From Pachypanchax playfairii (lineage: Eukaryota; Chordata; Actinopteri; Cyprinodontiformes; Aplocheilidae): a DNA stretch of 64,000 nucleotides. The notes under the pieces are model-generated. The model did not search any database, had not been told where the DNA came from, and saw nothing but the letters and a program-made list of their open reading frames with translations. Of the stretch, positions 24,201 to 36,200 are shown piece by piece (within the stretch, counting starts at the first letter, position 1; each line of letters opens with the position of its first letter). A program made the position numbers and the translations under genes. The DNA lies in the NCBI GenBank assembly GCA_006937955.1, contig SSNP01000005.1:5430696-5494695 (forward strand), written 5' to 3'.

Positions 24201-27200
24201 GGCTGCTCAGATGGAAGGATGTTGTGGTTTCTTACCTTTTGCTGCTGCTTGTTGTGGGATTACAGCTGCTTGTGTTGAAGACTTGGCAGCCTTGCAGACT
24301 CACATGTGATTCGTTATGAAACCAGGAAGTCTGGACGTGTAAATAATGATTCCTGTCCAGGCTAGTTTTTTTTAAATAACAGAAACTAGCGACCACCCAG
24401 CTGGCTGAGATCCAGATCTGTTACAATGTGACTTTATTTTCAACATCGGTGGGACATTCGACTGTTGTGTGAGTATTTACCTGTAACATTCTTACATATT
24501 GTACCTTTAACATAACATTTCAGAACACTGATCCTTATTTATTGGGATACAGTATTGATGTGTTTGCATGAGCAAAGACAAAATATTCACTCTCAAAAAC
24601 ATGTAGTTAACCACAGATCAACCTTTTAGTTTGGTTAATGACTTTAACATGACCTTAAGGGGGTAGAAGAACTATAAATCAGTTTATAAATATACTTATT
24701 GGATAATTAGCTGTATTTGCAGTACAAATGACAATGTGCTGACTGTAACTGGAAAACACAATAACATTGAGTTGTCTTGACTACAAGATGCTTTTCATGC
24801 TAATTTCTAAACTTGAATGTATCACAAACTAAAATGAAGGACTTATTCTTCCTCTTCTTCTTTGAATCATCACTGTAGACATGACCTGACTCAGGATTCA
24901 TCTGAACTCCCAGCTGAACTCCCCCTGCTCTGTACTAACAGTAACACTGACCTTTCTCGTCTTCGACCGCTGCGGGAAGCCTTGGTGGAGGAGGCTGAGG
25001 TTTTGGATCTGGGTGTGGGGGCCTCGCCGTTCTCCGATGGACTGAGGCCATCTTTAACAGACACGGGGTGGGGACCAGAGCCAGGCCCCGTTGGGACAGA
25101 TTCCTGAATCACCATGACATCATCTTTACTCTGTTGGCCAAGATGAAGCTTAGCAAAATCAAAGCCTTTCACACTGGGAGCCTGAAGCTAAGAAAACAGA
25201 CAGAACAAGAAGAAAAAGAAAGGAAGAAAAAAATAAATACAAAGCAGAAAGACAAACATGGTACTGAAACATTTACAGCTTAGTTCATCACCATAAAGTG
25301 AAATGAAAACAATAGTGAATTGATGATTAAAAAACCCCAAATTGACTAATAAAATTTTCATAAACGAGACGTCAATATAAAATTTTTGCAAGCGACAACA
25401 GAGAATTGAATATATAAATCAAACTGGAACATTAAACATTGAACTAACAGTCAATATACAGTGATTAGGTCAGAATGGGTCACCAGGTGGGAGATAAAGA
25501 AACAAATAAAGAAGAAAACGAGGGTCTATAAGTGTCTGAGTGGGGAACAGGAGAAGTTTGAATAAACACAGAGCTGTTTGCTTTCCTTTGAGGTGGTGGG
25601 GAGCGTTGGAGGGCTGGAAACAGAAGCAGTCAGACTATTTCTGTGTAAAGCCCTCAGGACTTTCCAAAAGCAAAGGAGTAAACACAGAGTATGTGTGAGC
25701 TTACAGTTTGTGGAACTCTCATCCTGAGATGCGGCTACAAGGAGAGCAAAAATGAGCTTAACGTTTTCCTTTTAATTCTCACTTATCAGTGAGTGAGTTT
25801 GTTGAAATAAATCGTGAAGCTTAAAAAGAAGCTTGTAGGCGTAAAACTGTTAATCCAGTGTGATACTATAAAACCCACAATGCTGCTTTTCAACACACAT
25901 AAATAAGGTCAGTCTTTGAGAAGGAAAACATTCAAAAAGCTGCAGGTGAAAACTGTAAACACAATTTGGATGAGTCTGCAACACGTGTAAGTATATACTG
26001 CTACTGCACGACACACTGACAACTAGAAACCACAGTCCATAAACCTGCTATACTACTAGATCTGTATTTGTTTACTGCAGTTATTAAAATAAACAAAGAC
26101 AGGATGTAATTACATAAACAACCACTAATCTCCTACAACACCATGTACCTCCTCCTTGGCTCGTCTCCCTTTAGGCAAAACTTTCATCTTATCCTCTTTC
26201 TTCACTCCTTCCGGTTTTTTGGGTGCAGCTTTGATCTCTTGTTGCTTTTGCTCTCTAGAAAGAATTTCTTTCTTTTTAAATGTGCTATTTTTATCATCTT
26301 CCTCCTCCTCCTCTTCTTCTTCTTCTTCTTCACCCTCCACTTCCTCTTCTTCTTCCCCCTCCTCTTCTTCCTCTCCCTCCTCTTCTTCGCCGATGCTTTG
26401 TTTACTCCTGGGAAGAGCTACTGGTTTCTAAGCAAAAGCAATGATGATATGATAAATGGTTGCACTGAACCTGCAGGTACCTCAGAAAACCCCCAACACC
26501 TCGACTGTAAATAATGTCAACAACCTTCTTTCTCAAATGACTCTTCAGTAGATGGTAATAAATACAATTAATAGTTAACAACAACTATACACACAGAACT
26601 CACACAAAAAACACATTTACACACAAACTAAATCTGACTACATTGTCTACAAACCACCAGACACTACTCTGTACCTTCCCCCTTTTAACTTCCTCCCATT
26701 CCTCCTCCTCTTCCTCCTGTTCTTCTTCTTCTTCCTCCTCCTCATATTCCCCCTCTTCATCCTCACTAAACTCAATATTCCCTTTAGTTGGAGGGAGTGA
26801 ATGGCGAAGGGAGGGTGAGTCACTGAATGACGTAGTGGACTGAGAGAAGAGGAGCGGTGTTAAGTGACAGATATTAGTGTTGTGCAGAAACTGTTAGTTT
26901 TATCTGCAGAGCTGCAGGTTTGTTCACAGTTCAAATCTAAAACATGGTGAATATAAATATAAATACAGAACGATAAAGCTGTAAGACTTTAAACATGTGC
27001 ATACTGTACATGCTTCAAAACAGACCAGATGTAGATCCTTATTAGAAAGTTCTGTTCTTTATTGTTTTACTCCAGAACAAAAAATGCTGTCGTTTTTATT
27101 GGAGCTTTAGAAAAGTAACCCAGCTGGACGTCAGCTGGTTGCATTGCCTCATCAGTAACAAGTGAAACCAAATGCAACTTAGAACTGATGTTGTGTTTAT

Positions 27201-30200
27201 ATAAAGGACATGGAACCAGATCAAAGGTTTGTGCAAATTCCCTCCAAAGAGAGAGAAAGAGCTACAATGTAGAGGAACTTTGTATTCTGGTACATCTCAT
27301 GATGGATACATACAGTGTTCTATAGTGAGTTTCTAATTTACTGTTAGTCACAATATTAAATTTACTCTAAATTTCAGGGAATGACAATGATCTAAAGTTC
27401 TAAGCTGAGCTGAAAAGTGCCTGTTAAACCTGAAAAGTCTGCACATGAAACCTAAAGATGTTCTGACTCAGCCGGTAAAATCTTTATGTCTCACATTTAT
27501 GTGTTAAAACTGAAGAAGCCAAATCCATGAAGTGCCTCCACAGGTACTCTCACTGCCCAGAAAAACAAGACAGGACATGAGACCTCATGAGGACGTCAAA
27601 TTCTTAGGTGGGTTGTTTAAATATGGTAGTTGATTAGGATACATATAGTATATAAGCTGTCAGTTCAATAATCGTAAAATTGCTTGCAGAAAAAAGAGAG
27701 ACAAACCAAGAAAAAACAATCTTAGGACAGAAAGCAGCTTTACTGCATTAAATATTGTTTCTATAATAAGGGAAAAAGTTGGAAAAAAGCTTTTTAAGTT
27801 CTCAAAAGACCAAAAGAAAAACAACAACAAAATAAATAATACAATTTGGAATCAGTGAATGAAGCTGCAAAATCCTTTGAGTGAAAAAAACACCAGAACT
27901 ATTTGAAACAGAATCAAAGAGCAGCCAAAGCTCATCTTAGTTTCCAGCAACATCTTGGGCTCAGTTAGAAAACAAACACGTGTGCTTTCATAAGTCTCTC
28001 TGCAGGAATTAATAAAGTTTTTATATCCCCATCTTAGAGAAGACATGATAAAATTCCCAGTATGTGCAGCGCGGCAGTGCTCTCACAGCAATGACAGATA
28101 CGCTTAATTAATCAGCAGCTCTTTAAAAATTGAAATAGTTGCATTTTTTTTCTTTTTGGCTTTCTGTCTCAGATGATTTAAACTGGCTTAAAATACGTAA
28201 CGTTTTAGCTTTACATTTTTATTACATTTACTGTGACGGGGATCCTGCACCTGTAGTAATAATGATCTTATTTCAAATGAAAAAATAATGTGAAAAATAA
28301 TCATTTTAGGTTGTCAAGAAATTGTTTTTGATTTGCAATAAATAGTGATTTATTAGAATTTCTAATTAAGTAATAATCAAATATGATAAACCTGTTCATT
28401 TACAGCAAAAAGCCAGTGTGGGTCATGTGGTTTAACACAGATCGTTTATGAGAGTAAATGAAGCTGTAGAATATGTTCAGAGGTGGTAAAAATAACTATA
28501 ATAAAAATTATGTGTAAATAAAGATGTGTTTAATAAAAAATCCCTGGTGTTCTGTGTGTAAATGTACCTTCTGTCTCTGCTGGATGGCGGTCATAGCATC
28601 CGGCTGGAACTCCAGCTTGTCTGTCCGACACAGTTTCCAGTAGAGGATGGAAATAATAATGATGACCACGAGCAGTGGAATCACCACCCCAACGATGATC
28701 CATGTGTTGGCATTGTCAGTGTCAGAGGATGAAGATGTTACCTTCTCCACAGCTGGAAACAAAGAATGTATGATTTTTTAAAAAGTTTGAAATAGGCTTA
28801 TAGTATAAATATGGTGTTTTCAGCAACGAATGTAAAGATGATCAGATTTAAATGTTTGAGCCCAAGAGGGATTTTCATCCGATATTCATCTCATTAGTAG
28901 AAAGAGAGTTAATAAGCTCAAATATTAAATCCCTAGACACAAAAGTCGCAGAATTTAAAAAGGCCTTTACACTATAAATCACACATGTTTTTTCCCCACC
29001 ATCACTAGATGTTAGTCATGTATACAGCATCACCAGTACATGGGCAGAGAGACCCACATGATCCATAAAGAGAGAGAAAGAATTGTAGTTTCGTTGTAAA
29101 AAAACAAAACAAAAAAACTTAAGATTTGTTTTATATAACATTAGAAAAAAGTCCAAATTTTAAATCACATATGAGTAGTTGTGTTCAGAGTTATGTGAAT
29201 GAGTTTTATGTAATTAAATTTATATATTTGAATTACTTTTTTGCAATCTACTAAGTTTCAATTTATTTTCATGTAAATTACAAAAAAATTCAAAGTCATA
29301 CAACATGAAATCAACAGCCTTATGAAAATAATTTCTTAAAAAAATATGATCTTTAAAAGCAAACTCTGGTGACAAAAGGATGAATGTAAATATACAAAAA
29401 AAACACATGTAAAACACTTTAAGCTTGTTTGCAATTTTATTACTTATTGAGATTTAAAGTAAGATATAACATTATTCAACAGTAAAAAAAAAAACACTTA
29501 CTTACTTAAAGTGGGCACTTATAATTTTATTAACATATAAAAAGGAAATACACTTCAATACCCCCAAAAAGTGGATGACTACATGTCAATAACATAAATA
29601 TTTAGTTCAGTTTTCAACATTTTTCTCTGTAAAAAAACCAAAAAGATACTCACGCTGAGCCAACACGCCTTGTACACGATATCCTAAGATGATGGCAGCT
29701 CTCTGAACATCCAGGCCGTTGAGCAGACTGGCTGTTTGGGCTGCAGGGATCCTCTCACCACTCTCACCCTCTACAAAATACACTATTTCTAAAGGATTGT
29801 CTGTACCCTCCAGCCGGCTAACACTCACAACCTGGGACACAGACACAGGAGAAAGGATCAGACATCTAATTAGCAACAAGTTTAAATATATATGTTTTTG
29901 TTTTTACTGATTCAGAGTGAAAAAATAACTCATGGGTTTTATACTTATCGGTAGTTATAAAATTACACTGTAATCACCAGCTGTAATCCATGCTGCATGA
30001 ATGCTGTCAGTGTCCACCACTCTTGAATGTTTTCAGATATGTAATTTTTCTTTTCTGAACATAAATGTGACCAGATGTTGGAAAAAAGCTGAAGGACACT
30101 TAGTGGAATCACTTCCTTACTTGCATTGCAGACGGGCTGAGGGACAGTAAACTCTCAGTAACCATTTGAATAAAGTAATTTTTACCACTTCTGTCACATT

Positions 30201-33200
30201 TTTACTAAAATGCCATTTTTCATTCTGTTTCTAATCAGAATCTTTTATATTAACCCTAACCCTATAGATAAAGATGAACTATCAAACTATCTCAGTTAAG
30301 AATGGAAAGTCTGATAAATGAGCACTCTTCTGTCATGTTTTCTGTGAAAAACAAAACACTATTTGATGGAGAATGATGGAGAAACTCATCATTCTTTAAA
30401 AAACCCTCATGATTTGGCTTCTTTGAACCTTTATATTCACATTATGTCTGAATAAAAAACTTTGTTCGAAATGGTTTAAGTGAGTGTATTATAAAGCCCT
30501 GAAAACGTATATATAAAGTGAATTCTTAGCAGACTGCAGCTATTTAAATATTCTGCAAATTATCTGCTGAACTGATGCATGAATGCATGTGTGTGTGTCT
30601 GTAGTCTACCACTGAGTACCCTCAGGCAGGGAGCAGTCTGCTGTCTGTATCACCGGAAAGCCTAAAGCTCAGGTCACGTCTGGACTGACACAGAAAAAAA
30701 CTGGCTGGGCAGGCACCCTCATTCAGGGTCAAATCTAGTCCATGCACAGTTATTAGAGTGGAAAGAGGGCAGTGTGAATGTGTGTATTATCACACTACCC
30801 CCCTCCAGCTTTCTCTTTTATCTGTCCAGGAAGGCTCATAAGGCTTTTTTGTAGATGATAACCCAGTGATTATTCTGTCAGGACAGTCCAGTGCATAAGT
30901 CTGAGATAAAGCTCTAGAATAAATCTGCAAAAAAAATAAAATAATCATGTGATCATTTCATTCCACGATCAAAAATGTGTGTTTTTTTTAATAAAAAGTA
31001 TACGTACATAACAGTATTACTACAAGTAATACACATTTGTGCCCAAAAAATGAATGTTGAACTCTAAAAGGGTCTAAAAGCACAAATTGAATCAGACACC
31101 AAGGGTTCTTTATTAATGTGGTATTTCTTTACACTAATTTAACTTGTAGGTTTTATAGAGACAATGTACGAGGCAGGAAGGTCAGAATCTGCAAGGCTGA
31201 TAACTAGCAAAGGTTGATATTTAACACATTCATATGTTTTAAGTTCACATCATGCAAAAGTGGCCAAAGGCAAATATGCATTTCCTTTCTCTAGTAATAT
31301 TAATCTTTATCTGAGTTTTTTTTTTTTACATCTCTAAAACTCATTCCATTAACACTTATTTTTCAGCTAAAGAGACAGTCAACTCTCAATCATCCCCATG
31401 GAAAGATACAGACAGAGAAAAGGACAAATTAATAATTGATCTGCTATTAGCTGCTCTGTGGCTCCCAGCAGCCATCAAGTGAAGAAATGAGGAAAAGGAG
31501 CAGGAATCTGAACCTCTTTAGGTGGTCATCTTTGAGTGGCTTGTCTCCGGGGTGAATGGGGTGCTGTTGCCATGGAGACAAAGCCGTATCCTGTTCTCCC
31601 TACACATGAGATGAGCAGGTGCAGAGAGGACCCACAAAAACTGAAGCTTTTAGTAAAGCACTAAGGATGTCACTGGGTACCAACACTCACACAGTGAGTC
31701 CTCTGTACTCAGGAAAAATACTTACAGAGAGCTGGAATGAGAAAAACTGCCAAAGAAAATATGTTTTTTATAAGAATCTAGTGAGTAATCCAATAAATAT
31801 ACCAACTATAGCATGAGAGTTTGATAGGAGGTATTGTGTGAACATTCCAGAGCTAGTAACCGAAACCTTATTTTGTTTTTTATAGCTCCTAAATAAAATA
31901 TTGAAACAGTCAATGAGAACAATACCTGAATGCTGCTGTTGCCAACAGTTGTAGCTCTTTTAACTCGTCTCACTTGTCCCATCGCCTCCCCCAGTAACAA
32001 GGCCATACGTCGCTCTACATTAGCCTGAAAGGTTCTCTCACTCAGTTTCTGGTCTAGTACCCCCAGTAGTACTAGAAAGACACAAAACACTGATAATCAG
32101 CATTGTGAAACAGCTTTTTATTTACTGTAAAATGTTTAGGACTAGTTTAACATGCCAAATACTAAAACCAATAGCTACCCGTTCTAACCCAGGAGGAGCG
32201 AAGCAAATAGCTGGTGTTCAGCTCTGGATAATGAAACGCTAATGGAAAAAACAAAAACAACAACGTCAGAACAAAATGAAAAAACAAAAGACTGAATTTA
32301 ACCTTTATGTGACTAAAGCCCCAAGACAATATTTCATAATACTCACGCTCAGGAAGCTGCAGAACTGGGAAGCCGATGTAATAGCTGAATTCCACCACAG
32401 TGAGTTTCATCAGAGAGGTGCTGACCTTTGACCCCAAAAGGTAACCCCTGGAACCACTAACAGTGAAGATGACGTTCACTGGCTGCCTTACTAGCTGTTG
32501 CTGCTCATCTTTTGGAACATCCACAGTGATGTTTATTATCTGGAACAAGTAAACAGATTGTGAGAAAGAGTTTCTGTCTTTAATAGAGCTACAAAGAACC
32601 TCCATCTTGGAAAAAAAACCTCAGCAGTGTGGTCTCATAAGAATGAAAGCTGTTCACAGTGTATTTTATGTTAGGGGTCTGTAGGATAAGGTTTAACAAG
32701 CTCTTATGTACAAATAACAAACAAAAATCCTAATAGTTGCTGTCTGAAAGACAAGTCAAGTTAAAAATCAAGCGTTTCTGTGGACAGCTAGAGACTTGGG
32801 TTTTAATTAAATAAAATCACCCAGAACTAATATAAGTTTCAAACAGACAGACAGACATTTAGAAACTGTCTTTGACTTTGGGATGTTACTTCTGAAACCA
32901 CCAATTCAATGGATTTCAAATCTAAACTGATTTTATATAAAACACTTTCTGTCTGCAAATAAATATATTCATCTTACTCTCCTTTGATACAATAACGCAA
33001 GAGATTGTGAAGTGACTAGAGTAATCTGGGTCAATTGAGACAAAATGAATAACAAATATTTTGCTTTCAAATGTTGCATGGCTGAAAGGAAAATGAGCAA
33101 ATTTATATTTATGACACAAAAAAAGAGATTTTGAAGGTTTTTACTAGAGGTACTGTAGTTCTGATGGCGCACAGTTAGTATATAAGTACATGCACACTTA

Positions 33201-36200
33201 CATGTACTGTGAAGTTGGTAGACTCCCCAGAGCGCCGACACACTTCAGCAAAGGCCATAGTCAAACCTTTCTCCATGCTCTCACTGAAGTTGCAGTAGCG
33301 TATGTCTATGTAACTGGGAACAAACTGCAGCACTGTAAAGATGCAACGAGGTTAGTGGAGAGAATGAAACTGAGTTTAAAATCTAAAAGGATTCACAGCG
33401 ATATAAATGTGAACAGTTAAAATAAAAAGGTGATTTACCAGTGTGGATTTGATATTCACTGTCTGGTAACACCCAGTTAGGAGCCACAGCCAAGAAGTTT
33501 TGATCAGATCGTAGCAGAGCATTGATAACAGATATGGCTGTGTAAATAATGGGACCTGACACCACACGGAATATAAAGTTTGGCGGGGGATTCACAACCT
33601 GCAGTGACAAACAATAAAACAAGTCTTTAATCAGATAATTTTATTTTGTTAATTAACTCAGTTATTTCAATAAATTCCTTGTGTTTATGTGTGAAAATAT
33701 TTGAAGAAATTTGTGTTGAAAGAACAGCTGATGTTCCTGCATGTCATGGATGTTTATGAAAGTGTATCTGCTTCAGAACTTAACTGATGTGGAACTCAAT
33801 ACAAAGTCACCTTGTATTTAAAGTGACTGATTTCACACAGTGTTTTATGGCACATTATCTACACCTTGCATATTATTACTATAAGTGAAAATAATAATGA
33901 GTAATATATTACCTGCAGCTCCACTGTCTTGTTGAATTCTCTTTTCAGTACGCCTCGGACTTGTGATTTGGCATATCCAACAGTTACCCCAGAAACAAAA
34001 CCTTACACAACAACCAAAACGTTTTTCATTCTAGTCTCACTTATAGGTATATTGAATTTGAAATGCAATATAACATTTTACACATTTAATTAAAGCAAAA
34101 ATGAGACTTTGGATTTACCAATCTGTGTTAAATAATAGGGCTGGTCCACATTGCAGAGATACTGTCTTGGTGTTGTTGCTGTAGATGTGATCCTATCATC
34201 TCTGGTAGGAGAGGAGATGTTGGTACTATTTGAGGTTTCAGGGGTGGCAGTCAGTCCAGTTGTAGCTTGAGGAGTTGTTGTATCAGCTTGGCTTGTGGCG
34301 GAGACTGTATTAACTTCACCAGTTACTGGGATCAAGGTCACTGTGGATAATATGTCAACTCCATCTTCAGTCATGCCCTGATCACCTAACATAACTGGGG
34401 GGACTAGTGTGATATTAGGAGATGTGAAATCAGTAGAAGAAAAGGAGGTATTGAAAGGTTCTTCAGTTACAAAAGGGTATTGAGATGTTAATTCTGTTGT
34501 AACAGCAGTGTCATTGGCAGTAGGAACTGGGGAGAAGGTCATAGTTGTAGTTAAGACAGTAGTAATGTCTACAGTGTTTTCTTCAAGAGACTCTGTAACA
34601 AACCAATGCACATCTGTAAGAGAGGAGGAAGATATCAAATCTTCTGGCAGCAAAGGTGTTGCATTTGGCTGTAAAACCTCTGCTAACACAGTGTTCTCAT
34701 CTCCTGTGAATGTATGTACAGACCAACCTGTGGTAGACACAGGACCATTCCATACTGAAGATGAAGGATCAAGACTGTGGGTTGGAACCAAAGAAGGATG
34801 AAGGAATACCTCAGATGTATTTATCACTTGAGGACTCCTCTCTGTGGGTACTATTGTGGTAGATTCATCATCGGAGGACTTATCAGTTAGATTACTGGTT
34901 AAGCCAGAGGTGGGGGGGATTTCTGTAGCATTGGTGGATGCTTCAGTAACATTTTCCCATTGTTCAGCTCTAGTTTCTGCAAAACTGTTCCCTTTGGTCA
35001 ATTGAGTGGTATAATACTCTAGGCTGTTCATGTCAGGTAAAAGAACATCAGTTGGCTGAATTGTGAAAGTATCTCCCCAGTCTATATCAGATATATCAGC
35101 AAGAGGTGTAGGGGTAGGCTTCAGTATAACTTGAACCTTTGTAGAAAATGAGGAAGGATAAACAGATTTATGTGGAACAATGGTGCTGTGTGTCATCATG
35201 AGACTTGGAGAAGGTGAGACATAAACAGGGTACAAGGATGAGAGGGATAATCCCACTCTGGAAGGAAAGGATGTATCATAGATTTCTGTGTCCTCCAAAT
35301 CATACTGCTCAGAGGGTACCTTGGTGAAAAGAGAATAGTCATCTTTATCTGAATTGATGTATGACATTGTTTCCAAGTAGTCTCCAGATCCCCAGTCCAC
35401 GTCCAAAGTGTTGGTGGGGTAAAAGTCCTCTGAAGGCACCCCAGTAGGTTCAGAAAAAGACAAAGTAGAGTGGGAGGTGATGAAAGGCACAAGGTAACCA
35501 GGAGACATAAGTTCACCTGGATCAGGTCTTAGCTTGTTTGAATCCACTATTTGACCAGAAGAATCCTTTGTCTCAGACAAATTCAACTTAGGGGGTTCAA
35601 GAGGCTGTCCAGTTGTTAAGGTCATTGCTCTCATTTGCTCCAATGCCCCATCCTGCCCCTTGCTAAAAGTCACCCTCTCTTTATAGTTGAGACCTTGATA
35701 AGGTGTTGATCCTGTAAAAGCTGAAAGGTTTAGGGATGTTATAGATGTATTTGCCTGGTGCAGTTGCTTGGATCCTGTAGGAGATGGAGAGAAAGAGGAT
35801 GTCTGGGAGTCAGAATTTGTTCTGGCAGATTTCAAGGTTGTGAAGTATTTATATGATGGTTCAGATTGGGGAATAACTGCCAGAGGATGTTCAGTTTGGC
35901 TTAATAAGGGAGGTGTCACATTTTGTGGCTCCTCCACAAGTGTATATCTTGACATTGTGGGTTTAGAGTTTTCATAAGCACTATTCCCCCACTGAAAAAT
36001 CTTGTTGTCAGCAGTCCTAGCTTCATGACCTGGTTCAGAAATGGATGGCTGAGCAACAGGTGACTCTGGGTTCTTAAAGGTGGCATAATAGGGGTCTTGT
36101 AAGGCTGATGGTGGCGGTCTTGTTGGACTTGCATTGTCTTTAAGGACTTCAATAGGAGTAGTGTGTGAATCCAACTGAGACTCATCTGCCAAAGAACACA

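Noticed and set aside
25480..25625. Possible exon with QRSPPPQRKANSS on the minus strand
   Set aside because: Good acceptor, but no good donor before a stop, and phase does not fit kiaa1549.
26156..26431. Plus-strand ORF with long Ser run (and a similar Leu/Phe-rich frame)
   Set aside because: It is the antisense of the Glu-rich exon candidate; the Ser run comes from reading TCC/TCT repeats and has no other support.
30249..30266. Telomere-like AACCCTAACCCTA
   Set aside because: Only two repeat units; too short to mean an interstitial telomere.
34508..34801. Plus-strand ORF inside kiaa1549 exon 2
   Set aside because: Shadow of the long minus-strand coding exon.
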